Part shown: positions 21,976-32,999 of the stretch, in pieces | Numbering within the stretch: position 1 is the stretch's first letter | Layout: each line of letters opens with the position of its first letter | Assembly (NCBI GenBank): GCA_009667805.1 | Contig: CM019069.1 | Location: forward strand, 99,235,204-99,299,203 | Source of the DNA: Leptobrachium leishanense | Taxonomy: Eukaryota > Chordata > Amphibia > Anura > Megophryidae | Direction of reading: 5' to 3' | DNA: 64,000 nucleotides | The notes under the pieces: generated by a model | Told to the model about the DNA's origin: nothing | Seen by the model: the letters and a program-made list of their open reading frames with translations, nothing else | The model's database searches: none | Made by a program: the position numbers and the translations under genes

Positions 21976-23029
21976 ACATTGGTGCAACGGAAACGCTCAG
22001 GGTTCTGTCCCAAATTCCAGGACCAGAACCAGTCCGTTATTTGTCCGTCCCTACTGTCCCAGAACCACGCCAGGAGACCCACAGTCACCTTCCACAGTAC
22101 AGAGAGATTCCCCAGGGAAGCCAGGATTCAACACACACAAGCAGAGAGACTTGCGGGGTAATTCAAAGAGATTCGAAAAGTCACCGCACGTTCAGTGACT
22201 TTTCGTTCTCTTCAATTCGGTTCCTTTTGCTGATCCCATTTTGGTGACCCTGCGGTGTATTCAGCAAACACCACAGGGTCCCCGAATTGCAGGGAAAAGC
22301 TGCCGCAAACCCGACGAAAACAAACCGCAAAACCCAGCGAATGCATGCCGAAAACCCACAAAAACATCTGGATTAACCTGCCGAAAACCACGGAAAAACC
22401 TGAGCAGGAGCCGATCACACCCAGTGAAGCCACCGGAAAAAGCCGAGACCGCAGAAGAGGCAGTGAATAAATTAGGAAAACAGTATGCATGAATGTTTGA
22501 AAAGTGAAACGCTGTTTGCAAAGAAACTACTGAGCGAAAATGTCTGATTTTCACCGTTCGGTTACCTTTCTCAAGCAATTCGGATCTCTTTGAATTACCC
22601 TGTTGATCTTTGGTAAAAGCAGGAATGAATGTGTTTCTTTTCCAGAGAGACAGTATGTTAAAACATTGCACAATCTATGTTGGTTATCTGTGAGGGGTGT
22701 GGAACAATAGCTCTCTGCTGTCTGAGCCCCCCCCCCTCCTCCCAATGATAAGATTATCTATCCAGCACAATCAATCCCGGGCGGAGGATACAGTTATATG
22801 TAAACTAATATCTCTTGGAACTGCACTACAGAAACATGCTTTAAAACGAATAACAAACCACATGACAATGTCCAAATGCTCCATGGATAGTAATTGCCAT
22901 AATCACCCATAGTCTGTGGGCATGAGGCTGGCACCCGCTTCTCTCCAAAGGGCACAAAGTCCATATGTAGTGCAGCCAATGCTGCGATTGCCCTCGCCAG
23001 CCAGTCTCCGACACCTGCCATTCAAGTCT
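21976..23029. other. Insertion of unknown type in Gypsy-A RNase H
   Basis: Gypsy-A coding sequence is interrupted between 21975 and 23030. Apart from the MITE at 22154-22602 I do not recognise the material, and there is no visible inverted repeat or target duplication for the outer insertion. Confidence 0.5.
22154..22602. mobile_element. MITE, CAGGGTTATTC family (long form)
   Basis: 449 bp. Left end CGGGGTAATTCAAAGAG, right end CTCTTTGAATTACCCTG, flanked by TTG on both sides (22151-22153, 22603-22605). Interior shares blocks with the copies at 31955 and 61148, for example GGAAAAGCTGCCGCAAAC and ACTACTGAGCGAAAATGTCT. Non-coding. Confidence 0.88.
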
Positions 23030-24494
23030 CTCAGAAGGTGGCGGAGGCTTTTGTCACAATTGGTAATAGGGAACTACAGGCTGTAGTGTCAGCATTGACT
23101 GAATGGAGGTATCTTTTGGAAGGTTCTAAGGATCCAATCATGATCCTAATAGACCACAAGAACCTCACGTCGGTGACGATAAAGGCTTCAACTCAAGACA
23201 AGCTAGGAGGTCTTTGCTCTTGTCTAGCTTTAATTCTGTCCTTACCTACAGACCTGGGTCTCCGAATGTTAAAGCTGATTGCCTTGTCTAGACAATATGA
23301 AACCTACGAACATCATGTATATGATAGCAACCCCATAGTTCCTCATGAACGCATTATAGCAATCACAACTATCAATGTTTCTTCATCCCTGCTAGAAAGG
23401 CTTCAGGCAGCTCAGAGTGCTACCCCCATGGACAAACCTCCTGGCAAACTCTTTGTACCTGTAACAGAAAGAGAACATTTAATGTTAGTGTATCACAACA
23501 TGAAACCCTCTGGCCACATGGGGATAACTAAGACCATGTCCAGCCTTGCTAAGCAATTTTGGTGGCCTGCCATGCATAAGGATGTCATGGATTACATCTC
23601 GGTATAAAAATTCTAAGTCTATACCAGTTGGGCTACTGCAGCCATGACCCATCCCTGAGCAACCATGGACACACTTGTCTATGGACTTCATTGTGGAATT
23701 GCCAAAATCACAGGGAAATTCTGTCATACTGACTGTGGTAGATCGCTTTTTCAAAATGGGCCATTACATTCCACTCCCCAAGGTGCCTTCAGCTGTGGAG
23801 TTAGTACCCATAATCATACAGCATGTGGTCAGGCTTCATGGTATTCCTCTGGGCATTGTGTCAGACAGGGGTACCCAATTTGTGTCCAGATTCTGGAAGG
23901 GTTTCTGACAATATGGGGATACAGTTGTCCTTCTCTTCTGCCTACCATTCTCAGACGAATGGAGCAGCTGAGAGGGCAAATCAAAATCTGGGACAATCTC
24001 TTAGATGTTTTGTGTCAGAAAAACAGGACGATTGGTCCTAACTCCTGCTGTGGGCAGAATATGCATTGAATAGCGCTGTCAGTGAGCCTACTGGTCGTTC
24101 ACCGTTTTACACCGTATATGGTTATGATCCTCCTGTGCTTCCCTCTCAGTTCAAAGAGACCGCTCTGCCTGCTCTCAATGAACATCTGGCCTCTCTAAGG
24201 GAGACATGGGATAAGGTGAAGGAGGCCATAGAAAACAGTACCAGAATACAAAAAACTGACAGGCATAGGAGACATGCCTCTGTGTATAGGTCCATAAACC
24301 CCCCTCCTTCTGTTCAGGTGGAGGGTGGAGAGGAGTATGAAGTCTGTGCCATATTGAATACTCGTGTATCTAGGGGTGTCTTGCAGTACTTGGTAGATTG
24401 GGAAGGGTTATGGGCCTGATGACAGGTCATGGCTATCTGCTGCAGAAGTCCATGCGCCTCGTCTGGTTAGGGCCTTCCATCCGTCTGCGCCTGG
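23030..24494 (+). pseudogene. Gypsy-A RNase H-integrase-chromodomain
   Basis: Blocks in order: RNase H GNRELQAVVSALTEWRYLLE and IDHKNL; integrase zinc-binding region (VYHNMKPSGHMGITKT); integrase core MSMDFIVELPKSQGNS (first Asp), HGIPLGIVSDRGTQFVSRFW (second Asp) and AYHSQTNGAAERANQNL (Glu); then a chromodomain ending in [13 protein letters not shown]. At least three frameshifts (near 23610, 23890, 24065) and a stop (24418) break it. The chromodomain tail continues in another frame to the end, where repeat sequence takes over at about 24495. Confidence 0.88.
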
Positions 24495-24657
24495 CAGGGA
24501 TGTGCATGTCTTTTTTTTCATTTAGTTTCATTTCGGGTCTGTTTTTTTTAGTTTTGGGTCGTTTCGGACAATTTTTTGTTTTGCTTTGGTGATTCAGATC
24601 GATTCGCCAATCCGGTTTGATGTGGTGATTCGGATCAGTTAGTTTTAGGTTTTTAAT
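24495..24657. repeat. Remnant starting AGGGATGTGCATG
   Basis: Begins AGGGATGTGCATG and is rich in TTTCGG and GATTCGG words, like the hAT-type MITE at 8858. Only one end is present, so it is probably truncated by the next element. Confidence 0.45.
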
Positions 24658-25255
24658 TAGGGATGAGCTGTTCGGTTCAATCTGTTTGGAGTTCGCATCG
24701 AACATCGGCCGTTCGACAGTTCGCGAACTTCGAACTTTTTGGGACGTCCGCCAAAAGTTCGAAAAAAATTTGAAAAAAGTATAAATAATGCTTAAAAAAA
24801 TACTAACAAATCTAGAAATAAAGAGACTCTTTACTGCAGAATATTATAAGCACCGGTTTATTAGATATCGAATTAAAACGGGAATATTTTTAACATTGAA
24901 GCCTATGGGATACAACATTCTTGTTACTAAAACATCAGGCCGACATAGCCCTCTAATCAGGCACTGTAGAGGGCAGCCTGCAGGGGCCTCCCAAGGATCC
25001 CTTGAGGAGCATGCGGCCGCCAGATGACAGAGCTGCGACTGTGCGGGCTAGCCACCCGGGTGCATGTGGCAGAGACAGGCAGCGCAGGGAGGGAGCCACT
25101 GCACCTGCAGCCACGGCAGACCTCCCCACAACCAGGATCCAGGGAGCCCCCACTGACCACCAGGCTAAGGTAAGGTAACATTTCTAAAAAAAATAAAATC
25201 CGAGGACATTTTTAAATGTCCCCGGGAACATAAAATAAAACTTTTGTTTTTCTTT

Positions 25256-25312
25256 CTCTACCTGGCTGAATGTATTTAATTATATATATTAGATACATTC
25301 AGCCAGGTAGAG
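25256..25312. repeat. Hairpin, 20 bp stem
   Basis: CTCTACCTGGCTGAATGTAT and its exact inverse enclose a 17 base AT-rich loop. The next bases, GGGGGGTGGCATGTGG, are matched inversely near 25658-25673, so this is the outer part of a larger palindrome. Confidence 0.9.
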
Positions 25313-25515
25313 GGGGGTGGCATGTGGGCTGCACAGGGTCTCAGGCAGTGGTTTGTTTTTTTTGTGTGCATATTTTTAGCAAATTTATAGGGGAAGGTAA
25401 GGGCAGGTATGATATATATATATATATATAGATAAGATATATATCTATATTCTTATAAATATATATATCCAGACTTGTATTACACACACATTTTGGCAAC
25501 TAATTGCCCACCCCT

Positions 25516-25635
25516 CCCCCATTTGGCTGATCCCTCCAGAATAAATGTTGAGCCCGATAGAGCAGAGAATAATATATATATTCTCTGCTCTGTCGGGTTC
25601 AACATTTCTTCTGGAGGGATCAGCCAAATGGGGGG
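25516..25635. repeat. Long hairpin, about 55 bp arms
   Basis: Arms run from CCCCCATTTGGCTGATCCCT to the matching inverse at 25635 with only a few mismatches, around a short TATATATA centre. It could be a palindromic MITE core. A transcript would fold into a long double strand. Confidence 0.88.
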
Positions 25636-27419
25636 GCGCATTTAGTTAAGATTGTCCACATGCCACCCCCCCATGTGCATATGTGTATATATGGTCTGAG
25701 GTCTGTGGGTGGGTGTATATATATATATATATCTGCGTGTTGATATATATGTATATATAGGTCTGCGTGTTGATATATACGTATATGTCTGTGTGTGGTA
25801 TCAATGCATCCCTACTCTATACACGGCGCTCCTTGTCCCTATAATATATATGATCAGGGGTTACCTTTTTTATATTTTTATACTATTCCTATTAAATTAA
25901 CAGTAATTTTTGATGTATTTTATTCAGTCGAAACATTTTTTTGCCTATATAACATGTGCTTTGTGAAAATAAAATGGTTTTGTGTGTACATTTTAATTTA
26001 GTTAGTGGAGTCCTGTCCAGTGCGGTGAGAAGCAAACGTAATGTAGTGTAGACACGCTGCGAGGCGGAGCGGAGTGAAGTCAAGCCTGCAAAATGTTTGC
26101 TTCTCTTCGCTTCGCTATGCTGTGCGTCGCTACACACTCAGTGTGTCTCAGTCTTTATTCCCGCATCGCTAGCTTACCGAATCAGTTTGTATACTTGTTA
26201 CTGACCCTGCTTGTTCTGAGGACCCGATCTGTTGCCGACTTTGCCTGCCATTTGACTATTCTGTCTGTGTATACCCTGCCTGTTCTGTTTGCTTCCTGTT
26301 GCTACTGGTGTGCGCCCATTCTCACCCATACAGTAGCGCAGTACAAGTGCCTAAACATTGCTGACCCGGTTTTGTTATAGCTGCTGATGTAACTGAATAG
26401 ATCGGGGATCTCTTCTGCATTACCAAAACCTCCACCTCTGCACTCTTCCACAATACCACAGAGGGGTTACTTACGGTGTGAAGGCACTTGCTGCCACCAA
26501 AGGCACAATATTTGGGTGCACTGCCACTGACGCCTATACCAGATTCATATCATTTTAATATTTGACCGCAGGGTCCAACCCTGCACTCTTCCACAATACC
26601 ACAGAGGGGTTACGGTGTGACGGCACTGTTGCCGACACTAAAGGCCCAATTTTAAAGCACCTATTGTTACTTTTATCCAAAGCCTGCATAAGTTTCACCA
26701 TAATTTAGCCAAAAAAATCACTAAACTTGTTCTATGTGTCCTAAAATGTCTCCTCTTTTCATACAGACTGCCGCCCCAAGCAGTTGTTTATGAATAGATT
26801 AAAGGAAAACCATTTACCGTAATTTGAAATGTCATTTTTTTGTTTTTAAATGTTTCTATACATCCTACAAATCCGCCATTTCACGGGCAGGTTATGGGGA
26901 CCTCCTAGGCACGATATTTGAAGGAATTTTTCGTTTTTATTCTTAACCTTTATTTCATGGAAAACTCACTATTCCTTTAAAAAATTTTTTTTTTACTTTT
27001 TGTCCTTGTTTCCTGTCCCCCAGGGCACTACCCGGACCCCCATGACAAATATCTTGCATATATGCCCTCTTGGAGGGCACTCTAAAAATCGAATTTTCGA
27101 GTCCCATTGACTTGCATTGAGTTTGGTTCGTGCTCGAGTAAAGCGCTGCGGAATATGCTGGCGCTTTATAATTAAAGAATAATAATAATAATAATAACTC
27201 GAACTTTTGAAATCGTTCGAGTTCGAATGCGAACCGAACACGGGGGTGTTCGGCTCATCACTAATGAAAACCCCAAATCCACAATCTCAGAAAATTAGAA
27301 TATTACATGCAATCAATAAAACAAGGATTGTACATAGAACAATATTGGACCTCTGAAAAGTATAAGCATGCAGATGTACTAAATACTTGGTTTGGGCCCC
27401 TTTTGCAGCAATTACTGCC

Positions 27420-28894
27420 TCAATGCGGCGTGGCATGGAAGCTATCAGCCTGTGGCACTGCTGAGGTGTTATGGAAGACCAGCCAGGATGCTTTAATAGA
27501 GGCCTTCAGCTCTTCTGCATTGTTCGGTCTCATGTCTTTTATCTTTCTCTTGGCAATGCCCCAAAGATTCTCTATTTAGTTCAGGTCAGGCGAGTTTGCT
27601 GGCCAATCAAGCACAGTAATCCCATGGTCATTGAACCAGGTTTTGGTGCTTTTGGCAGTGTGGGCAGGTGCCAAGTCCTGCTGGAAAATGAAGTCAGCAT
27701 CCCCATAAAGCTCGTCTGCGGAAGGAAGCATGAAGTGCTCCAAAATCTCCTGGTAGACGGCTGCGTTGACCCTGGACTTAATGAAGCACAGTGAACCAAC
27801 ACCAGCAGATGACATGGCTCCCCAAATCAACACAGACTGTGGAAACTTCACTCTGGACTTCAAATATCTTGCAGTGTGTGCCTCTCCATTCTTCCTCCAT
27901 ACTCTGGGTCCTTGGTTTCCAAATGAGATGCAAAAGTTGCTCTCATCAGAAAAGAGGACTTTGGACCACTGAGCAACAGACCAGGTCTGTTTATCTTTAA
28001 AAAATGACAACAAAAAACCCCAAAAAACCAGATAGCGCAAAATAAGAAATATGTGATCATCAATTTCACAAGTCAGAATTAGTAAAGTCACTTATCGTTA
28101 CTGTTGAAACGGAGTGTGGGAAAGGGAATATCCACTGTCCAAGCGCAGATTCAGCAAGTAACTGAAGAGAGTCAATGAGGAAGAAAGTCCCAAAGCAGTA
28201 TCCACACTTTTCTTGGGCAATATTTCCTCCAGGTGTTCTATCTCATCCGCAGTGGGGTTAATTCAAAGACAAAAAATGTGACAGCGCTTACATAGCGCAA
28301 TAAGTCCTTGTAGTGTTAAATAACAGAGCACAGTCAAGGAAACACTCACCAAGGTTGGAGCCTGTTGGTTTTTAGGCTCATTTATCTGGCATGGGTGTTC
28401 TTTTAAAGGCAAAACACCTGAAAGGTCCCTCTACAGGCTGGTCTAAGTGGCACGGCTCACAAATGGAACTCCATCCAGAAATAGGGTCATAGTAATTTAT
28501 CTTTAGCCCAGGTAAGACGCTTCTGACGTTGTTTGTTGTTCAGGAGTGGCTTGACAAGAGGAATACGACATCTGAAGCCCATGTCCAGGATCCATCTGTG
28601 TGTGGTGGCTCTTGATGCACTGACTCCAGCCTCAGTCCACTCCTTGTGAAAGTCCCCAACACTTTTGAATGGCCTTTTCCTGACAATCCTCTCCAGGCTG
28701 CGGTCATCCCTGCTGCTTGTGCACCTTTTTCTTCCACACTTTTCCCTTTCACATAACTTTCTATAAATGTGCTTTGATACAGCACTTTGGGAACATCCAA
28801 CTTCTTTTGCAATTACCTTTTGAGGCTTTCCCTCCTTGTGGAGGGTGTCAAAGATGGTTTTCTGCACAACTGTCAGGTCAGCAGTCTTTCCCAT
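27420..28894 (-). pseudogene. Tc1 transposase, inactivated
   Basis: Starts at 28894 (MGKTADLTVVQKTIFDTLHK) with a paired-like helix-turn-helix region (VIAKEVGCSQSAVSKHI). It continues to 28506, is cut by an inserted 496 bp, and resumes with the catalytic domain: VLFSDESNFCISFGN (first Asp), FIFQQDLAPAHTAK (second Asp) and WPANSPDLN. An in-frame TAA then replaces the codon just before IENLWG, which carries the catalytic Glu of the DD34E triad. The natural stop is at 27420-27422. Stop plus insertion make it non-functional. Confidence 0.9.
28000..28495. mobile_element. Insertion in Tc1 with 10 bp target duplication
   Basis: Flanked by TTTATCTTTA at 27990-27999 and 28496-28505. The 496 bp begin AAAAAATGACAAC and contain two GCGCAATA/GCGCAAAATA patches. 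The 10 bp repeat suggests LINE-mediated retrotransposition or another element with long duplications. I do not recognise the family. Confidence 0.6.
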
Positions 28895-28969
28895 GATTGT
28901 GATTCCTACTGAACCAGACTGAGAGACCATTTAAAGGCTCAGGAAGCCTTTGCAGGTGTTATGGCTTAA

Positions 28970-29425
28970 CCTCCCTGACGGTCCTTTCTGAAAATAAAAA
29001 TCTTTAATTAAAAAAAATGAAAAAAACAAAACAAAAACAAAAAAACCTCCCTGACGGTATTCCCGAGTGTGGCTCGGGGTTAACTTTTCGTACCAAAAGC
29101 GGTATCCCCAAGCCACACTCGGGCTGGATACTTACATGTCCTGCGCTCCCTCGCTGATTCCCGCAGTCTCCTCCAGCCGCTCGCAAAGTCACACTGCCTG
29201 AATCTCTTCTCGCGAGGAGTGAAACCAGGAAGTGTGACGTTGCGATCGGCTGCGGGGACAGCGAGGGGGCACAGGACATGTAAGTATCGGCCCTAGTGTG
29301 GCTCAGGGATACCGCTTTCAGTATTGAAAGTTAACCCCCGAGCCACACACATACCGCTAGGGGGCCAGAATAAATAGGACCGATTCTGACATATAAAATA
29401 TGTCAGAATCGGGCCACCAGGGAGG
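28970..29425. mobile_element. TTAA-flanked MITE, CCTCCCTGACGGT ends
   Basis: 456 bp between TTAA at 28966-28969 and 29426-29429. Left end CCTCCCTGACGGTC, right end ACCAGGGAGG. The left terminus is repeated once inside at 29047 (CCTCCCTGACGGTATTCCCG). Paired blocks around CGAGTGTGGCTCGGGG form hairpins. Distinct from the CCCTTT family but with the same TTAA target. Confidence 0.85.
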
Positions 29426-29656
29426 TTAATTAGCTGATTAGTGTGGGACACTTTGAGCCTGGAATATTGCACCTTTTCACAATATTCTAATTTTCTGAGA
29501 TTGTGGATTTGGGGTTCTCATGAGCTGTAAGCCATAATCATCACAATTATGACAATTCACGGCTTGAACTATCTCATATATTAGTTTTACCTTTTAAGTT
29601 GCATTACTGAAATAAATGAACTTTTGCACGATATTCTAATTTTTCGAGTTTCATCT

Positions 29657-31229
29657 GTATATATATATATATTAATAGTTTTTATTGAAAGAAAAAGTCA
29701 GCAAAATTAAACAGGAACGATGGCCTCGCAGGGCCACAACAAGTCATCAATAATCATAAGAGATTTGCTGCGCAGGGCCACAAATTGTCATCTGCGAAAA
29801 CACACAAACAAGATATCGATACGGGACTGCTGTTACAGCATCGTCAACTGAAAATGTTTGATACAATAAAAAGGAAAGGGGGAGCCAAAAACAGGAGAAG
29901 AGCAAGGGGAAGACAGCTATCGCTGCTCATTATGGATAAAGATTTTATATATATATATATATATTACACACAAAATAATCCACGAGGATCTGCACTCTCC
30001 CTTTACGTCAAAAAACTATTTTTTCGTGCCTCGGTGCACGCCAATCCCAAAAGCTGCATACAAAAATTACCATGAAAGGGACTGCACTTGAGGTCTTCAA
30101 TAAAAATAATGAAGTTTATTTAAGACACATTAAAACAACTGACGTTTCGGCCCATACACGGGCCTTTTTCAAGGTTAAAAACACAATGTATCCTGCAGTC
30201 CCCTTTATGGTAATATTTACAGTATATATATATATATATACACATGCATACATACACATAAAAAAATAATAAAATTAAAAAAGGGGTAGGGGAGTCGGCA
30301 AAGGCCAAAATCGTGCTGTCCCTTAAGTCCAAGGACCCGCGGGAGGCCGTGGGAGACGTATGGCATCTGGCCCGGGAACTCAGGGGGCCAGCAGGACACC
30401 AGGTCCCAGTGGCAATCACCAAGAAAGCCCGAAGAAGCCAACACAAAAAAAAAAGGGGTGGGGGAGACTCTCAGAAAATGATATGAAAACAAAAAGTCAC
30501 TGCAGGAGTGTCCCCAGCTGGGGAACATCAAAAAGGGTGACTACAACATCAGCCAGAGAAAGGCAAGCAGTCAGCACAAATAGGGTTAAAGAGGGGTTGT
30601 CATCAGCAATGCGGAATGTCTCTCTAGACAAAGAAATGGGGTACTCTCACCCAGTGTCTCGAAATGTCCATGGTCGCAAGACAGGTAGGGCAATGCAGGA
30701 CAGACTAAGTCAGTTGGCGAATCTGCGTCCTAAAAAGGGTAACGAGTTTAGCAGGTCAAACAGGCTCCGTCGAATGATGTGGCGGACAAACCACCTCCAG
30801 GTTGCCCCAGCAGCTGCACCGTCTGCACCGCAAGACCAAGGCCTGCAATGACAAAGACAAAGGACTCCCCTCAGAACAAGGCCCAATAGTCCCGGATGGT
30901 ACCACCAGCACAACCCCCAGTGGACACCCCGTGGCAGTTGGTCTCACGTCCATCAGCCCAGCGTTGGTTCCGCATACATGCTTCCTAACACCACTGCACA
31001 CCAGGGAGGCCATCCCCGGAGACGGAGAGTCCACGCGAGGCACCAGACCAAGGCTGCTGGACGCAGCTCACCGCCAGCGTTGGCGGTAGATTCATCAGCA
31101 CCCACGGTAGGTGAGTCGGCACCCGGTACTGGTCCCCTCAGGGCCTCCACTCCTCCGCCAACTCCCATCACTGCCATCAGCTGCCTCCAAGTGCCTCTCG
31201 AAATCTGGCTCCCCTCGTCCTCGTCGTAC
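29657..31229. other. Mixed repeat sequence, no gene supported
   Basis: Begins with a TA microsatellite and TTAATAGTTTTTATTGAAAG, which resembles the 3' end of the L1 at 44830 in the same orientation (minus). A fold-back follows at 30067-30213, then about 900 bp of GC-richer DNA. Open frames there (30360-30851, 30978-31427) show no domain and overlap antisense frames, so I do not call them genes. The GC-rich part may be LINE-derived. Confidence 0.4.
30067..30213. repeat. Fold-back with central TTTCG hairpin
   Basis: Arms TTACCATGAAAGGGACTGCA (30067-30086) and its near-exact inverse (30194-30213) enclose a centre holding GACGTTTCGGCCCATACACG then GGCCTTTTTCAAG. TA-rich microsatellites lie just outside on both sides (about 29948 and 30221). 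Confidence 0.8.
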
Positions 31230-31602
31230 AGTCAAACGCTAACATTAGTGCTCACCTGTGTGAGCGTTAACATTAGCCTTGGTTGCCCTAGTGCGGGTGG
31301 ACCATATTACAATCCGAACGCTAACAAGTTAAAAAAAAACGTTAGCGACTTGGAGCTTGGTCTCCCTTGCCCGTGCTTACTGTACTTTGAGCTCCCTATG
31401 CTTAACACGGGGAGTGCAAAGTGTTAATTAGCGTTAGGATTATAAAGTCCTAACGCTAATTAGCCAAGCTGCGGTTAACTCAAAAGTTAACCACCACTAG
31501 GGTGCTAAATGATTCCGCTCTGCGTTGCCGCGAGCATCCCAAGGCTTAGTGCCATGTTACGGAACAGGCTGCTGCAGTGTCTTCATTTCAATACATGAAT
31601 CA
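31230..31602 (+). repeat. Probable 5' LTR region of Gypsy-B
   Basis: Directly precedes a primer-binding-site-like sequence and gag, so this should be LTR. The right boundary is CA at 31601-31602. The left boundary is not visible. It contains a hairpin with arms around TTAGCGTTAGGA and CCTAACGCTAA (about 31430-31462), which may be a small MITE inserted in the LTR. Confidence 0.5.
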
Positions 31603-31615
31603 TGGTGTCAGAAGT
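31603..31615 (+). promoter_or_regulatory. Primer-binding site of Gypsy-B
   Basis: TGGTGTCAGAAGT immediately follows the LTR end. It starts with the TGG expected opposite a tRNA CCA end and resembles the complement of a leucine tRNA 3' end. Similarity beyond 13 bases is weak. Confidence 0.6.
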
Positions 31616-31756
31616 AACTAAAATCAGGACTGAGCCTCTTGTCTGGAGCACAGCCGTTTTGGGAAACTGCACAGGTTTGTAAACTATGGACTAAGACTGT
31701 TCCGTGTGGATTTTTTTTTTTTTTGCTATTTGAGAGTTCAGAGGCTTCCTGGCAAT

Positions 31757-31954
31757 ATGGCTGCAATGAATTGCATAGCTCCCCCAGAGGGGATGAGAAT
31801 GAGTGGAGATTGGAGCAGCAATTGGGAATCTTTCAGAGCTGAATTTGAAGATTATTCCCTGGCTACAGGCTTGAATGAGAAATCTCTGGCAGTGCAGGCA
31901 GCAACTCTGAGAAAAGTGATGGGCACTGAATGCAGGCATGTGTATAAACACAAT
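31757..31954 (+). pseudogene. Gypsy-B gag, N-terminal part
   Basis: Starts MAAMNCIAPPEGMRMSGDWS and continues SSNWESFRAEFEDYSLATGL, a gag N-terminus typical of vertebrate Gypsy elements of the type whose gag begins with a short capsid-like domain. It is interrupted after His-Asn by the MITE; the same frame resumes at 32858 with VNLTAEQQENV. Confidence 0.82.
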
Positions 31955-32854
31955 CAGGGTTATTCAAAGAGAATCGAAAAGCCACCGCACATTTGGTAAC
32001 TTTTCGTTCTCTTCAATTCGGCATGATTTGGCCATCCCATTTCAGCGACCCTGCGGTGTATTCAGCAAGCACCACAGGGCTGCCGAAATGCAGGGAAAAG
32101 TCGCCGCAAACCTGCCGAAAACTCACTGCAAAACGAGGGCGAACGCACACTGAAACCCGCAAAAACATCTGGATGAAAACGCCAAAAAAACATGAGCAGG
32201 AGCCGATCACACTCAGCGCAGCCACCGGAAAGAGCCAACACCGCAGACGAATGGAGTGAATAAATTAAAAAAACAGTTTGCTTGAATGTTTGAAAAGTGA
32301 AACGCTGTTTGCAAAGAAACTACTGAGCGAAAATGTCTGAAATTTACATATGAGGTCCAAGGAATGATAATAAAACGGGCTGTTACAGAAAAAATAAGTA
32401 AAGTTGAAATTATTTTTAAAAAAATCGGACATTTAAAAAAACAAACAAAAAAATGCTTAAAATATCCTAAAAAATCTATAAGTAAAGAGACTCTTTACTG
32501 CAGAATATTATAAGCAACGGTTTATTAGATATTGAATTAAAACAGGAATATTTTTAACATTGAAGATTATGGGATTCGCCTGAATAAACCTGCCGAATTA
32601 AACCACCGAATGGCAGGGCAATTCGAGAACCTTTCACTGCTGGGTTTTGTTCTCTGAATAGAATTGCTTCTCTATGGGGATTTCACTGCCCTCGAACAGG
32701 CACCGAACAGGCACCGTATGTGCAGGCAATTCGTCAAGATTTGGCAAATTGCCTACTCTCTGAATAGCCGAATGGCCAGGAAAGGTAACCGTATGCTGAT
32801 TTTCAGCGTTCGGTTCCCTTTCGGCAGTCATTCGGATCTCTTTGAATAACCCTG
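31955..32854. mobile_element. MITE, CAGGGTTATTC family (900 bp form)
   Basis: Starts CAGGGTTATTCAAAGAGAAT, ends ATCTCTTTGAATAACCCTG, flanked by AAT (31952-31954, 32855-32857). The gag frame rejoins when it is removed with one AAT. The left half shares sequence with copies at 22154 and 61148; part of the middle (AAATCTATAAGTAAAGAGAC) also resembles the element at 24658 near 24810. Non-coding. Confidence 0.9.
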
Positions 32855-32857
32855 AAT

Positions 32858-32999
32858 GTGAACCTCACAGCAGAGCAGCAAGAAAATGTTGTCTACAAGC
32901 CTGAACCGGAAATGTATATTAGTGAAACTCTTAGCAGAGCTGCAGCAGCTGGAGGTGCACTCGACTATGCACAAACAAACAGTTTGCAATGTTCAACAG
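32858..32999 (+). pseudogene. Gypsy-B gag joined to RNase H remnant
   Basis: One frame reads VNLTAEQQENV (gag) and then VYKPEPEMYISETLSRAA, which in intact Gypsy elements lies at the RNase H C-terminus. Thus the rest of gag, protease and RT are missing, with the deletion junction inside about 32895. AACAG at 32995-32999 is the target of the Gmr1-like insertion; the frame resumes at 39784. Confidence 0.8.

Larger units (their letters stand above)
15950..24494 (+). mobile_element. Gypsy-A: chromodomain Ty3/Gypsy retrotransposon, interrupted
   Basis: Plus-strand pol sequence in the usual Gypsy order: protease-RT junction (15950-16404), RT (18253-18349 and 20317-20773), RNase H (21685-21975 and from 23030), integrase and a C-terminal chromodomain (to 24494). 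LTRs and gag are not visible. The element is interrupted by a Rex-like LINE, a Harbinger-like MITE with a nested TTAA element, another LINE end, and a block holding a CAGGGTTATTC MITE. The chromodomain indicates a chromovirus such as the sushi-like group of fish and amphibians. Not functional. Confidence 0.85.
24658..27263. mobile_element. Large non-autonomous element, TAGGGATGAGC ends
   Basis: Left end TAGGGATGAGC followed by TGTTCGGTTC; right end is the imperfect inverse (GAACCGAACAC, then GCTCATCACTA). Subterminal words are TTCGAA-rich on both sides. No matching 8 bp duplication is seen, so the superfamily (hAT-like, or TA-flanked) is unclear. Inside: a GC-rich stretch (24960-25180), two long hairpins (25256-25635), TA-rich repeats, and near the right end an LINE 3' end with an (AAT)n tail (27145-27196). 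No transposase. Confidence 0.6.
27265..29656 (-). mobile_element. Tc1-like transposon, decayed and interrupted
   Basis: The terminal-repeat block around CACAATCTCAGAAAATTAGA occurs at about 27278 and, inverted, at about 29483. At the right it extends another 130 bp to about 29656 (block CATTACTGAAATAAATGAAC). The left end lacks this outer part and abuts the preceding element. Transposase is on the minus strand. Two later insertions, 28000-28495 and 28970-29425, sit inside. Confidence 0.85.

Noticed and set aside
21450..22088. 212-codon minus-strand frame with repeated HTQDRLHGSF peptides
   Set aside because: Translation of the 58 bp tandem repeat running into Gypsy-A antisense sequence.
24957..25181. 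GC-rich segment ending AGGCTAAG|GTAAGGTAAC, considered as an exon with a splice donor
   Set aside because: No acceptor, no protein similarity and it lies inside a repeat with defined ends.
27145..27196. AAT-repeat tract considered as a plain microsatellite
   Set aside because: It is preceded by the AGCGCTGCGGAATATGCTGG block shared with the Rex-like LINE at 16405, so it is better read as a LINE 3' tail.
30360..31427. Open frames of 95-163 codons considered as a host gene exon
   Set aside because: Frames overlap on both strands, contain no recognisable domain, and sit among repeats; codon usage looks like GC-rich non-coding DNA.
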